A DNA stretch of 64,000 nucleotides from Mediterranea massiliensis (GTDB lineage Bacteria > Bacteroidota > Bacteroidia > Bacteroidales > Bacteroidaceae): positions 18,149 through 82,148 of the forward strand of contig SUYA01000010.1 in assembly GCA_015060695.1 (NCBI GenBank), given 5' to 3'. The translations under genes were made by a program, and so were the position numbers. Shown in pieces: positions 51,209 through 60,747 of the stretch (position 1 is the first letter of the stretch; each line of letters starts with the position of its first letter). The notes under the pieces were generated by a model. That model saw only the letters and a program-made list of their open reading frames with translations, did not search any database and was not told where the DNA came from.

Positions 51209-53371
51209 TTACTCTGCAATGGTCAGTTCGTCTATGATGTGTTTGGCACCTGCGTACTTCTCGATAATAAATAAGGTGTAGCGGATATCGACACAGATGG
51301 CTCGTTGTGATGAGGGACGGAAAGCGATATCGCCCGTCAGGCCTTCGTAATTACGGTCAAAGCCGGTACCTATGAGTTGACCTTTGGCATTGAATACCGG
51401 ACTACCAGAGTTGCCACCGGTATTGTCGGTGTTGACAATGAAGCAGACGGGCATACGGCCGTCGGGCAAAGCATAGCGACCATAGTCTTTGGCTTGATAG
51501 AGTGCTTTCAGCTTAGACGGTACAACAAACTCGTAGTTGTCGGGGTCTTCTTTCTCCATCACTCCTTTCAGTGTGGTCAGGTGTTCGTAAACCACTCCGT
51601 CGGCTGGTGAATAGGGTTGCACGGTGCCATAAGTAAGACGGAGCGTAGAGTTAGCATCGGGGTAGATAGCTTGACCGTTGGATTGCTTCATCTCCATCAT
51701 ACCTTTTACCCAAGTCTTATGGGCTGTGTTGTAGTCTTTATTGGCATCTGCCATGGCCAAGGCGGTTTGCATCAATCCTTCGGTGATAGCGTGTTTGAAC
51801 TGTATCATCCAGTCGCCTTCCAACTTCTTCAAGGTTGGTTTCTTAATGAACTTGGTAAAGTTTTCCGGATTTCCGAAGATGCTTTGTTCAAAACAAGCGT
51901 CTATAAAAGAATCGCTATTACCCTCAAATTGTTTGTCGATAACTTCGAAGATGCTGATTCGTGAGGCCTCGGCTATGTAGTTTGCATAAGTGCGGAGCAT
52001 CTCCTTGCCTACCAATCGTTCCACTTCGGTGAAGGGTACCGATGTGAAATAGCTTTCGGCGGCTTGCTTTAATTTTTCTGTTTCGGATAGAATCTCAGTT
52101 TTATTCTTTTCCTTCAATGCTTTTGATAAAGTGGTAGTGTTGGGTATCCTCATGAAGTCGAGTGCCGTTACCAATGCTTCCTGAATGGCTTGTTGATGAT
52201 ACATGGCTTCACGCCGATTGTCTACAATGTCGCGAATTTGATTGAACGCCTGTTGGTATTCATCGGTGCCCAACTCTTTACCACGTTTCAACAAGGCTTC
52301 TTGCTGTGCTCGCTTGGTGTCGAGTACTTTAAGTTTTACCAATCCTTCGTTCATGCCGATGGCATTTTTCCAATAATTGGCCGATGAAGCATATTTGCTG
52401 GCATAATGAATGCGGACGGCATCGTCTTTCAACATCTGTTCCATCAACACTTTTTGGCGAGCATCGCGGACGTGATGGCGCATGAAATTGGTGGTTTCCA
52501 TTCGTTCTTCTACTTCGTCGGAAATCATATAGCGCCAGTTGCGTCCGGGGAATCCCATGACAAATGTGAAATCACCCTCGCGGTATCCTTCCAAACTGAT
52601 GGTGAGGTGCTTCTTTACTTGTAATGGTTGGTTGTCAGGACTGTATGGAGCCGGTTTACCATCTTTGTCGGCATAAATGCGGAACAGAGAGAAGTCTCCG
52701 GTGTGGCGTGTCCACATCCAGTTATCGGTATCGGCACCAAACTTGCCTATACTGCTGGGAGGGGCACCCACCATGCGAATGTCGTTATAAGTGGTTTTGA
52801 TGAATAAATAATAACGGTTTCCGCCATAGAATGCTTTCAGCTCTAACGAGCGTCCTTGGGGCATTTCAATCTTTTCGGCTTCGGCAAATCGTTTGGCTAC
52901 TTTAGACAGGTAGCTGGGCGATAAGTAATTGGTACCTTGTGGGTCTTCATCCACTTGGAGTTGCGCCAATACATAGTCGGTTACGTCGAGAATTTGGTCA
53001 ATGAAAGTGATTGTCAATCCTTTACATGGCAATTCTTCTGCACGACTCATGGCCCAAAATCCATCGGTCAAGTAGTCGTGATCTACACTGGAGTGTTGTT
53101 GTATGCTACCATAACCGCAGTGATGGTTGGTTAATACCAATCCTTCTTTGGAAATAACCTCACCAGTACAACCTCCGCCAAAGTGTACTACGGCATCTTT
53201 TAATGCGATACCTTCAGGGTTGTAGATTTCATTGATGGGAATCGACAATCCTAATTCCTGCATAGCCACTTCGTTCTGCTTACGCAAATCGGTCAGCATC
53301 CACATACCTTCGTCGGCTTGTGCCGGCAGGAGGCAGGCTATGGCAAATAGTGATAATAGGTGTTTCTTCAT
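51209..53371 (-). CDS. S46 dipeptidyl-peptidase, DPP11-type (acidic specificity)
   Basis: 720 aa with signal peptide (MKKHLLSLFAIACLLPAQA). Chymotrypsin-like S46 fold with the catalytic His in TNHHCGYGS and the Ser in GGNSGSPVF. Counting 18 residues from the catalytic Ser reaches Arg (GTGFDRN). In characterised S46 enzymes Arg at this place (Arg673 in DPP11) selects Asp or Glu at P1, whereas Gly gives DPP7. It releases N-terminal dipeptides from peptides in the periplasm. It starts 3 nt after the DPP7-type stop. Confidence 0.88.
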   Translation of the reverse strand: MKKHLLSLFAIACLLPAQADEGMWMLTDLRKQNEVAMQELGLSIPINEIYNPEGIALKDAVVHFGGGCTGEVISKEGLVLTNHHCGYGSIQQHSSVDHDYLTDGFWAMSRAEELPCKGLTITFIDQILDVTDYVLAQLQVDEDPQGTNYLSPSYLSKVAKRFAEAEKIEMPQGRSLELKAFYGGNRYYLFIKTTYNDIRMVGAPPSSIGKFGADTDNWMWTRHTGDFSLFRIYADKDGKPAPYSPDNQPLQVKKHLTISLEGYREGDFTFVMGFPGRNWRYMISDEVEERMETTNFMRHHVRDARQKVLMEQMLKDDAVRIHYASKYASSANYWKNAIGMNEGLVKLKVLDTKRAQQEALLKRGKELGTDEYQQAFNQIRDIVDNRREAMYHQQAIQEALVTALDFMRIPNTTTLSKALKEKNKTEILSETEKLKQAAESYFTSVPFTEVERLVGKEMLRTYANYIAEASRISIFEVIDKQFEGNSDSFIDACFEQSIFGNPENFTKFIKKPTLKKLEGDWMIQFKHAITEGLMQTALAMADANKDYNTAHKTWVKGMMEMKQSNGQAIYPDANSTLRLTYGTVQPYSPADGVVYEHLTTLKGVMEKEDPDNYEFVVPSKLKALYQAKDYGRYALPDGRMPVCFIVNTDNTGGNSGSPVFNAKGQLIGTGFDRNYEGLTGDIAFRPSSQRAICVDIRYTLFIIEKYAGAKHIIDELTIAE

Positions 53372-53374
53372 GGC

Positions 53375-55534
53375 TTATTCAATAATTGTCATTTCGTTTA
53401 TCAAGTGTTGGCAACCGCCTAACTTTTCAAGAATGAAGAGTACATAGCGAATGTCGAGTGCAATACAGCGTTGCAGGTCGTTGTCAAAGTTAATGTCTCC
53501 ACTCAGAGATTCCCAATTACCATCGAAAGCGCATCCAATCAAATGGCCTTCACCGTTGATGACCGGTGAGCCTGAGTTTCCGCCGGTAATATCGTTGGTA
53601 GTCAAAAAGCAGACAGGCATGTTGCCATCGGCCATGGCATATCGGCCGAAGTCTTTGTTAAGAATCAGTTCTTTCAGTTTGGCCGGTACATGGAATTCAC
53701 GATTGGTGGGATCTTCTTTTTCCAGAATACCATCGGTGGTGGTATAGTATTTATAATGTACTCCATCTTTAGGGCTGTATGATTTTACATTGCCATAGGT
53801 TAGACGCATGGTGAAGTTGGCGTCGGGATAAGAAGGAAGTGGCTCCTTCATTTCGCCCAAGCCACGGATGTATGCCTTATGTACCAATTCATATCCAGTA
53901 CTTGCAGCACGATAGGCAGCAATCAGTTCTTCCATCTTTTCGTTCTTGGCTTGGCTATATCGGGTTGCCAAGTCTTTATCAATGGCCTTTATGGTAGGCT
54001 TTTGCACAAACTTATCAAAGTTTGTTTGGTTAGACATGATGGAGTTATCGTACATGTCGTCGATAAAGGCATTCATGTCACCTTTGTATTCTTGTTCGAT
54101 GATTTGATAGAAGGCCGGACGTTCGTTGGCGGGAATCTGTTCGGCATAAACGGGGAAGATGGCCTTGGCGACATTGCGATCGACTTCGTGATCGTAGTCT
54201 TTGTTGTGCATTTGGGTATAGAAATTCTTTAAAGTTTCGATTGCTTTAGCTTGTGCGTCGCTATCTTTTTCTTCGAGGGCTTTCTTTAGGTCGGCCATAA
54301 CGGTATAGGGGCTGCCAAATTCAATGGCACCACGGAAGGCTTCGTTCAGGTAGTTCAACTCACGAAGTAAAGGCTGTTCGGCAGCTACCATGGCGTCAAT
54401 TTGTTCGATAACTCCTTCGTATTCGGGCTTACCTTTAGCAAATTCCCGGAATTTCTTCTCTATTTCGGCTTTAGTTCCTAATACGTCGTTGTCGATAATA
54501 GCCTTGTTCATTCCGATGGAGTTTTTCCAATAGTTACTGCTACCGGCAAACTTGCTGGCATATTGGATGCGGGTTTTATCGCTGGCATCCATGGCTTGAC
54601 GAAGCACTTCGAGACGGGCGCCGCGGATGATAATGCGTGGCATATTGGTGGCTTCCATGCGTTCTTTGACTTCACTTACTGTTAAGTAACGGCTGGTTGA
54701 ACCGGGGAATCCCATAATCATAGCATAGTCTCCATCGTTCAACCCTTTAATAGAGAGAGACAGATACTTGGGAGTTTTCAAGGGAATATTGTCTGCGCTG
54801 TATTCAGCCGGTTCGCCATTCTTGTCGGCATAAATGCGGAACATAGAGAAGTCTCCGGTGTGTCGGGGCCACATCCAGTTGTCAGTTTCACCTCCAAACT
54901 TACCTACCGAACTGGGAGGGGCAGCTACCATACGGACATCGCTATATACCTTATAATAGATAAGGTAGTATTTGTTGCCGGCATAGAAAGGAAGCGCTTG
55001 GGCTACAATACCCGGTTTCCCATTTAAGTCGCTTTTACTCAACTCTTCTTGAGCCAACTTGTTCAGATATGGGCTGGTCATGGCATTGATTTCGTCCACT
55101 TCGCCGGCCTTTACTTTAGATGCTACCAAATCGGTGATATCTACAATGCGGTGTACAAATCGAAACTTCAAGCCGGGTGTAGGGAGTTCTTCGTTTCGAG
55201 TCATAGCCCAAAATCCATCGGTCAAGTAGTCGTGTTCTACACTGGAGTGTTGTTGGATAGCACCGTATCCACAATGGTGATTGGTAAGAATCAATCCTTC
55301 GGGGGAGATGATTTCTCCGGTACAACCACCACCAAAGATGCCAACTGCATCTTTTAACGATACACCGTTGGGATTGTAAAGGTCGTCGGCCTCTAATTGA
55401 AGTCCGGCTTTTTTCATCATTTCAATAGAGTTTTGTTGTTTGATAAGCTGTAACAGCCACATACCTTCATCGGCTTGTACCGAAAACACTGATAGGATGG
55501 CGAGGGCCACTAAAAATAACTTTTTCATTTTCAT
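53375..55534 (-). CDS. S46 dipeptidyl-peptidase, DPP7-type (hydrophobic specificity)
   Basis: 719 aa from Met at 55534 ([21 protein letters not shown]); the extra upstream codons of the open frame span the leader and are not signal-like. Catalytic His in TNHHCGYGA, Ser in GGNSGSPVI. Eighteen residues after the Ser is Gly (GCAFDGN), the DPP7 determinant for aliphatic/aromatic P1. It is first in a two-gene operon with a DPP11-type enzyme; together they would cover most P1 residues of imported peptides. Confidence 0.88.
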   Translation of the reverse strand: MKMKKLFLVALAILSVFSVQADEGMWLLQLIKQQNSIEMMKKAGLQLEADDLYNPNGVSLKDAVGIFGGGCTGEIISPEGLILTNHHCGYGAIQQHSSVEHDYLTDGFWAMTRNEELPTPGLKFRFVHRIVDITDLVASKVKAGEVDEINAMTSPYLNKLAQEELSKSDLNGKPGIVAQALPFYAGNKYYLIYYKVYSDVRMVAAPPSSVGKFGGETDNWMWPRHTGDFSMFRIYADKNGEPAEYSADNIPLKTPKYLSLSIKGLNDGDYAMIMGFPGSTSRYLTVSEVKERMEATNMPRIIIRGARLEVLRQAMDASDKTRIQYASKFAGSSNYWKNSIGMNKAIIDNDVLGTKAEIEKKFREFAKGKPEYEGVIEQIDAMVAAEQPLLRELNYLNEAFRGAIEFGSPYTVMADLKKALEEKDSDAQAKAIETLKNFYTQMHNKDYDHEVDRNVAKAIFPVYAEQIPANERPAFYQIIEQEYKGDMNAFIDDMYDNSIMSNQTNFDKFVQKPTIKAIDKDLATRYSQAKNEKMEELIAAYRAASTGYELVHKAYIRGLGEMKEPLPSYPDANFTMRLTYGNVKSYSPKDGVHYKYYTTTDGILEKEDPTNREFHVPAKLKELILNKDFGRYAMADGNMPVCFLTTNDITGGNSGSPVINGEGHLIGCAFDGNWESLSGDINFDNDLQRCIALDIRYVLFILEKLGGCQHLINEMTIIE

Positions 55535-55619
55535 ATTAATTTGAGTTTTGTAATTTGTTGTACTTATGTAAAAATCGAACTTAATGATGTCGAATATCTT
55601 CAAACTTGTTATTAATGTG

Positions 55620-55627
55620 CAAAAATA
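55620..55627 (-). promoter_or_regulatory. promoter of the DPP7-DPP11 operon
   Basis: TATTTTTG on the minus strand, giving an 80-nt leader to ATG 55534. It is divergent from the box at 55681. Confidence 0.5.
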
Positions 55628-55680
55628 CGTAAAGCAAATGAAAATACCTTTCTTTCTGCTTCGATTATAAGGATTATTAA

Positions 55681-55688
55681 TACCTTTG
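55681..55688 (+). promoter_or_regulatory. promoter of the DUF4369 lipoprotein gene
   Basis: TACCTTTG on the plus strand, 27 nt before the preferred ATG at 55715. Confidence 0.6.
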
Positions 55689-55714
55689 CGCAAGTTAAAA
55701 TAAATTTTTTGTGC

Positions 55715-56470
55715 ATGAAACAGCCATTTAAAGTATTTTTATTTATCGCAGCCTTTATTCTGTCTGTTTTTTCTTCTTGTAGCAGTTTGTATCATATAGA
55801 GGGAAATTCGTCGATAACTACCCTTGATGGTAGAATGTTATATTTAAAAACTATTCGAGGTAATGAGTGGCTGCCTGTTGATTCAACCGAAGTGCTTCAT
55901 GGTTCCTTTAAAATGGAAGGACCTGTCGATTCGGCACGTATAGTTACTCTATATATGGATGAAGAAAGTATTATGCCGTTGGTGTTAGAAGACGGTGATA
56001 TTGAAATAGTAATCTCAAATTCTCAACTTCTTGCAAAAGGAACCCCATTGAATGATGCATTGTATGGCTTTATTGAACACCACAATCAGTTGGAAAATAG
56101 ATTGATTGACTTGGAACGTAAAGAAGCCCGTATGGTGCTTGAGGGAGCCAATATTGATGAAGTTCGTGAACAACTTTCGAAAGAGGCAGAAGTAATTACT
56201 AAAGAGAAGAGCGATTATATCAAAGGATTTATCAGTGATAATATTGACAATGTGTTGGGACCTACTGTATTTATGATGCTTTGTAATTCGATGCCTTATC
56301 CGATGATGACTCCTTGGGTGGAGGATGTGATGCGTATTGCTCCGACTACTTTTAAAGAAAACCCACAAATAAAAGAATTTTTGGAAGCAGCTAAGGAAAA
56401 CAAACAATTGATTGAAGAGAATCAACGTTTGCAGGAAAATGTAATATTGAAAAGTAAGACAAAAAGATAA
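55715..56470 (+). CDS. DUF4369-type lipoprotein
   Basis: 251 aa from Met 55715 ([20 protein letters not shown]); an ATG two codons earlier is also possible. Lipobox SVFSSC. Residues about 35-130 match the DUF4369 pattern found at the N-terminus of Bacteroidetes thioredoxin-like lipoproteins ([33 protein letters not shown]). The usual C-terminal thioredoxin domain is absent; instead there is a charged helical region. It may be a truncated or specialised member. Role unknown. Confidence 0.7.
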   Translation: MKQPFKVFLFIAAFILSVFSSCSSLYHIEGNSSITTLDGRMLYLKTIRGNEWLPVDSTEVLHGSFKMEGPVDSARIVTLYMDEESIMPLVLEDGDIEIVISNSQLLAKGTPLNDALYGFIEHHNQLENRLIDLERKEARMVLEGANIDEVREQLSKEAEVITKEKSDYIKGFISDNIDNVLGPTVFMMLCNSMPYPMMTPWVEDVMRIAPTTFKENPQIKEFLEAAKENKQLIEENQRLQENVILKSKTKR

Positions 56471-56472
56471 GA

Positions 56473-57204
56473 TTAATCCCGGTATTTTTCGGGTAAAGAA
56501 CTTTGTACGGCGGCATAGGATTCTTCCATTGTCGCCTTTATATTTTCAGGTCCTTTACCTTTGGGAGGAATGGGAGTGTGTATTGTCATTATCATTCGAT
56601 GACGGTGTATCCATTTGCCGGTGCGAGGAAGAATTTCGAAAGAACCGTCAATGGTAATAGGAACTACTGTCATTTGTAAATCGTCGGCCAATTGAAATGC
56701 ACCACGTTTAAATTCACTCATTCGGCCGGTAAAAGTACGTGCTCCTTCAGGGAAAACAACCAATGATACTCCATCAACCAAAACAGATCGAGCTTGATTG
56801 ATAGTTGCTAAAATTTTTTTAGGACCAGAGCGGTCAACGAATATATGTCCGGCACTTTCGGCTGCTTTCCCTACAAAGGGTAGTTTTCGGAGGCTTTTCT
56901 TCATCATCCACTTGAAATTACGATTCAAATAGCCATATACTAAAAAAATATCGAATGAGCCTTGGTGATTGGGGACAAATACATAGGATGTTTGTTTGTT
57001 TAGTTTTTCGCGACCAACTACTTTAATAGGGATGAGTAGAAGAATACAAATGAGACGAGACCAAATAACTCCTGGCCAATATCCCCAAAAATGGGCACCT
57101 CCTATCAGTGTTCCAATAATAATTGTTAAAGCCGTCAGTATTGTTAATACTAATAATAAAGGGAGTGCTATACATATTTGGTAGATATAGTATAAGAATT
57201 TCAT
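56473..57204 (-). CDS. plsC: 1-acyl-sn-glycerol-3-phosphate acyltransferase
   Basis: 243 aa. Two N-terminal membrane spans (about 8-40), then acyltransferase motif I NHQGSFD (His and Asp 5 apart), the second motif with FVDRSG, and motif III VFPEGARTF. It adds the second acyl chain in phosphatidic-acid synthesis at the inner membrane. I choose Met 57204 because the box at 57228-57235 predicts transcription to begin near 57221, inside the longer open frame. Confidence 0.87.
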   Translation of the reverse strand: MKFLYYIYQICIALPLLLVLTILTALTIIIGTLIGGAHFWGYWPGVIWSRLICILLLIPIKVVGREKLNKQTSYVFVPNHQGSFDIFLVYGYLNRNFKWMMKKSLRKLPFVGKAAESAGHIFVDRSGPKKILATINQARSVLVDGVSLVVFPEGARTFTGRMSEFKRGAFQLADDLQMTVVPITIDGSFEILPRTGKWIHRHRMIMTIHTPIPPKGKGPENIKATMEESYAAVQSSLPEKYRD

Positions 57205-57227
57205 GGCTTTTAGTTTTTTTGTCACAA

Positions 57228-57235
57228 CAAAGGTA
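57228..57235 (-). promoter_or_regulatory. promoter of plsC
   Basis: TACCTTTG on the minus strand; its position decides the plsC start at 57204. Confidence 0.6.
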
Positions 57236-57256
57236 GCTGTTTTTTCTGAATACTCC

Positions 57257-57264
57257 TTATCTTT
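57257..57264 (+). promoter_or_regulatory. promoter of the MFS permease gene
   Basis: TATCTTTG on the plus strand, 44 nt before ATG 57308; divergent with the plsC promoter. Confidence 0.6.
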
Positions 57265-57307
57265 GCCGCAAGAAAAATTTCATTTACGATAGATAAAAGT
57301 TAGAATT

Positions 57308-58525
57308 ATGCAGAAATTAGTAAAGAAAGAGTATAGAATACCATTTGTATTGGTTACCTCACTCTTTTTCTTATGGGGATTTGCCCACGCCATTCTTGAT
57401 GTATTGAATAAGCATTTCCAAGATGTAATGGATATATCGCGTACACAGTCGGCTTGGGTACAGGTGATGTTTTATTTAGGGTATTTTATTATGGCCATTC
57501 CCGCAGGGATTTTTATTAGTCGTCACGGCTATCGTCGGGGTGTGGTGTTTGGCTTGTTGCTTTATGGCATTGGCTCATTGATGTTTTTGCCAGGTAGTGA
57601 AATAGGAAGTTTCCATTTCTTTTTATTTTCCTTGTTTGTCATTGCTTGCGGTCTTGTTTTCTTGGAAACGGCAGCCAATCCGTATATGACAGAACTTGGT
57701 GACAAAGATACAGCTGCAAGTCGTCTTAATTTAGCACAATCGTTCAATGGATTGGGATGTATCTGCGGCCCGTTGGTTGGTGGATTGTTACTATTTGGTG
57801 ATGGTGAAGATGCCAATATATCACTTCCCTATCTATTGATGGGCGCTGTAGTGTTGATGGCTGCATTTGTTTTTTCTCGTGTCCGTCTACCAGAGATAAT
57901 CCATATCGATGAGGACAATGAAGTGCAGGATAATACAAGTTTATGGCAGCATAAACTCTTTATTTTTGGTGTATTCGCTTTGTTTTGTTATGAGATAGCC
58001 GAGATTTCTATTAATAGTTTTTTTATTAATTATATGGTTGATGATGGCTGGTTTTCAGCCGTAACAGCAGCTGCATTGCTTTCATTTGGTGGTAAGGGCT
58101 TATTCATGTGTGGCCGTTTTTCTGGCAGTTGGATTATGCAACGTATTGCTGCGCAACATGTTTTGTTGGTATGTGCCTTAGGAACAGTGGTTTCTACATT
58201 ATTAGTGGTGTTGAATTTAGGTATAATATCATTAATCGCACTATTTTTGATTTATGCATTTGAGGCAATTATGTTTCCTACAATTTTTGCTTTGGCATTA
58301 CGTGGCTTGGGTCGCCATACCAAACGAGCCTCTTCTTTCTTGATGATGTCACCTTTGGGAGGAGCTGTTGGCCCATTATTGATGGCGGCTGTTGCCGATA
58401 ATAGTAATATGTCGTTTTCATTCATCGTACCGTTGTTGTCGTTTGTGGTAGTGTTGCTTTATTCGTGGAGAGTAACGACTGTTATTTCTGGCCAGGCACC
58501 GAAACGGAATGGAAATCCCACATAG
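57308..58525 (+). CDS. MFS sugar permease, FucP-like
   Basis: 405 aa, 12 predicted spans. FucP/GlcP-type blocks: FFLWGFAHAILDVLNKHFQ in span 1, GYFIMAIPAGIFISRHGYRRGV, and FLETAANPYMTELGD, which is characteristic of this family. It imports a hexose or 6-deoxyhexose with protons. Fucose or glucose is typical; rhamnose use would be a guess. Its 3' end overlaps the convergent phosphoesterase gene by 67 nt. Confidence 0.85.
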   Translation: MQKLVKKEYRIPFVLVTSLFFLWGFAHAILDVLNKHFQDVMDISRTQSAWVQVMFYLGYFIMAIPAGIFISRHGYRRGVVFGLLLYGIGSLMFLPGSEIGSFHFFLFSLFVIACGLVFLETAANPYMTELGDKDTAASRLNLAQSFNGLGCICGPLVGGLLLFGDGEDANISLPYLLMGAVVLMAAFVFSRVRLPEIIHIDEDNEVQDNTSLWQHKLFIFGVFALFCYEIAEISINSFFINYMVDDGWFSAVTAAALLSFGGKGLFMCGRFSGSWIMQRIAAQHVLLVCALGTVVSTLLVVLNLGIISLIALFLIYAFEAIMFPTIFALALRGLGRHTKRASSFLMMSPLGGAVGPLLMAAVADNSNMSFSFIVPLLSFVVVLLYSWRVTTVISGQAPKRNGNPT

Positions 58526-59622
58526 CCAATACCGATATTGACATAGAGCGCTCGTTTTCCTTCGTAATAAATGCCTGACCATTCGGGATAAATAAGCGAG
58601 GAAAGCGAGTGCCCTGCTATAACGACTTGCATGGCATGAGTATGTCCTGATAACATTAAGTCGATGTTGCTATTGGGAAGAACTTCTCGACGCCAATGTG
58701 TGGGGTTGTGACTTAATAAGATAGAGAATAAAGAGTCTGTGCCTGAAACAGCTTTCTCTAAATCAGCGTGCTTTGAAAAAGGTGGCTCACCATCGTTTTC
58801 TACACCAATCAATGCGATGCTGTCTCCGTTTTGGTGTAGAATGACATGCTTGTTGTTCAGCATTTTCCACCCCATCTTATTTTGTTCGTCGATTAGCCGG
58901 TTCAGATTTTCTTCTTTTTCTTTTTCATTTTCCCAACGGTAATAGTCTCCGTAATCGTGGTTTCCTAATACAGAATATACACCGTTTTTGGCATGTAATT
59001 GTGATAAGATATTCTTGAATCTTTTCAGTTCATCGCCTTGTTGATTTACCAAATCGCCGGTAAATACTATTAAATCGGCATGCAACTTGTTTATTTCTGA
59101 TACAAGTTTTTCTATAATTTCAGTGTCTCTCCAGCTACCTAAATGTAAGTCTGATATTTGTATAATGCGATATCCGTCAAACCCTTTTGGTAATCGGTCG
59201 GAATAGTAATTGATTTCTTTGATTTCAAAACGGGAGATACCCAAGGTTGCACCGTATAAAATGCAGCAAAAACTGATACTTGCTAGTGCAAAGCCTATTA
59301 TTATGAATGGTTTGCACGGGATGATTTTTATTAAGCCATGTAGCGCAATGCCAATTATAGAACATAGCATAAAGGTGATTTTGGGAAATGCAAAGAGTAG
59401 GGTAGTAACTCCCATTATCCCGATTGCATGTGGGTGGTTGGACATGGCATTGTGGCCTGAAAAGTACATTAGCTGAAAAAATGCAACTGTTAGTATTATA
59501 GTGGGCAACCACCAAAGGCATTTTAACCACCATTTGCGAGTTTGCTTGGCAATATATACAAAATAGATGTATAAGTCTGGAATAAAAAGGCTTAAAATAA
59601 GTATGAATGTTATTCGGTGCAT
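58459..59622 (-). CDS. membrane-anchored metallophosphoesterase
   Basis: 387 aa. Several N-terminal hydrophobic spans (about 1-130), then a calcineurin-like domain with all motifs: QISDLHLGSW, FTGDLVNQQGDE, GNHDYGDY, LSHNPTHW and LSGHTHAMQ. The metals and His residues for catalysis are complete. Members of this branch include UDP-2,3-diacylglucosamine and other phosphodiesterases. It starts 13 nt before the end of the preceding membrane-protein gene, so it is translationally coupled in the second ECF operon. Confidence 0.82.
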   Translation of the reverse strand: MHRITFILILSLFIPDLYIYFVYIAKQTRKWWLKCLWWLPTIILTVAFFQLMYFSGHNAMSNHPHAIGIMGVTTLLFAFPKITFMLCSIIGIALHGLIKIIPCKPFIIIGFALASISFCCILYGATLGISRFEIKEINYYSDRLPKGFDGYRIIQISDLHLGSWRDTEIIEKLVSEINKLHADLIVFTGDLVNQQGDELKRFKNILSQLHAKNGVYSVLGNHDYGDYYRWENEKEKEENLNRLIDEQNKMGWKMLNNKHVILHQNGDSIALIGVENDGEPPFSKHADLEKAVSGTDSLFSILLSHNPTHWRREVLPNSNIDLMLSGHTHAMQVVIAGHSLSSLIYPEWSGIYYEGKRALYVNIGIGYVGFPFRFGAWPEITVVTLHE

Positions 59623-60215
59623 ATGTCTTTCAGTTCGTTAATGTTTTTGCGGATGTCTTTAATGTGTTTATAGATGTAATGTGAATATATGAAGTAGATA
59701 ACGATGCCTTGTATGAATAGCATGATTCCCAATTCTATGAGTATATGGCTTATTGGTTTATTCCATGAATCTGAATCCCAGATAGATACTATGTTAAGCA
59801 AAGGAATCCAAATGCATAACGCAATGATATCATAACGCATCCAACGAGAGAAAATGGTCATACGACGGCTTATCTCTAAAATACTCATTTCATATACGTT
59901 TATCTCTTCTATACATTTGTAAGTTTTTACATCATGCCATATACCGATTAAGATGCTTATGGCGATAAACGGAACTTGAAAATGAATACCTGATTCTGCA
60001 TCATAGCGTGAAATAATCCAAACGCATAATCCGAAAAAACTTAATCCTAAGATCATAGAAACTCGTCGAAAACGAATTAAGCTATGCAGTTTTTTGTTGG
60101 CATTTCCTTTATAGCTTGCAATCAAATCGCTTATTTGTTTTTCGTTGACAATTGATTCTTTTTCAAGATGCTTGTCAAATGCTTTCCATGTTTTTTTTAA
60201 TTCTTCGACTTCCAT
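59610..60215 (-). CDS. membrane protein paired with ECF sigma factor
   Basis: 201 aa. A charged N-terminal 50 residues (EVEELKKTWKAFDKHLEKESIVNEKQISDLI) precedes four predicted spans (about 52-70, 76-92, 125-145, 160-185). It begins 1 nt after the sigma stop. The cytoplasmic N-terminus plus membrane spans suit an anti-sigma factor, but no known anti-sigma domain is visible. Confidence 0.65.
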   Translation of the reverse strand: MEVEELKKTWKAFDKHLEKESIVNEKQISDLIASYKGNANKKLHSLIRFRRVSMILGLSFFGLCVWIISRYDAESGIHFQVPFIAISILIGIWHDVKTYKCIEEINVYEMSILEISRRMTIFSRWMRYDIIALCIWIPLLNIVSIWDSDSWNKPISHILIELGIMLFIQGIVIYFIYSHYIYKHIKDIRKNINELKDICTE

Positions 60216-60216
60216 A

Positions 60217-60702
60217 TCACTCTTCTTTCATTTTTCTTAATTTTTCTTTGATACGGCTTAACTTGGTTGCTACGTTGCTAATAGTCAAACCGGTTGTTTC
60301 GGCAATTTCTTCATAGCTTTTTTCTTCCAGATAAAGAAAAATAATGGATTTCTCTAATTGTCCCAAATGGCTTATCATCCGATAGAGTTTCTTAAGCATA
60401 ATTTGTGTTTCATCTGCCTCTTCCATGCGGTCATCGTCAAGGGTTAAACTTACAATTTCTGGTATTTTCTTCTCTTTTCGAATAAAGCTAATGCAAGTGT
60501 TTAATGCTATTCGATAAATCCATGTAGATTCTTTGCAGTCATGCCGAAATTTAGGAAACGAACGCCATAGATTGATGATGACCTCTTGATATAGATCGTT
60601 TAGAGGTGAACTTGGGGTTGTATAAAGGTAACAAACCTTATAAATAACCCGCTCGTAGGTTCGTATCATTGACAAAAAAGCTTGTTCGGTTGAGTAATCC
60701 AT
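60217..60702 (-). CDS. ECF-type RNA polymerase sigma factor
   Basis: 161 aa. Region 2 is clear (NDLYQEVIINLWRSFPKFRHDCKESTWIYRIALNTCISFIR), and region 4 has the HTH EEKSYEEIAETTGLTISNVATKLSRIKEKLRK. First gene of a three-gene operon with a membrane protein and a phosphoesterase. No TAnnTTTG box lies upstream, which fits autoregulation from its own promoter. Confidence 0.92.
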   Translation of the reverse strand: MDYSTEQAFLSMIRTYERVIYKVCYLYTTPSSPLNDLYQEVIINLWRSFPKFRHDCKESTWIYRIALNTCISFIRKEKKIPEIVSLTLDDDRMEEADETQIMLKKLYRMISHLGQLEKSIIFLYLEEKSYEEIAETTGLTISNVATKLSRIKEKLRKMKEE

Positions 60703-60747
60703 TCTATCTTTTTAAACCATTTTTATTTTATAAGTCGTTACTCTTGA

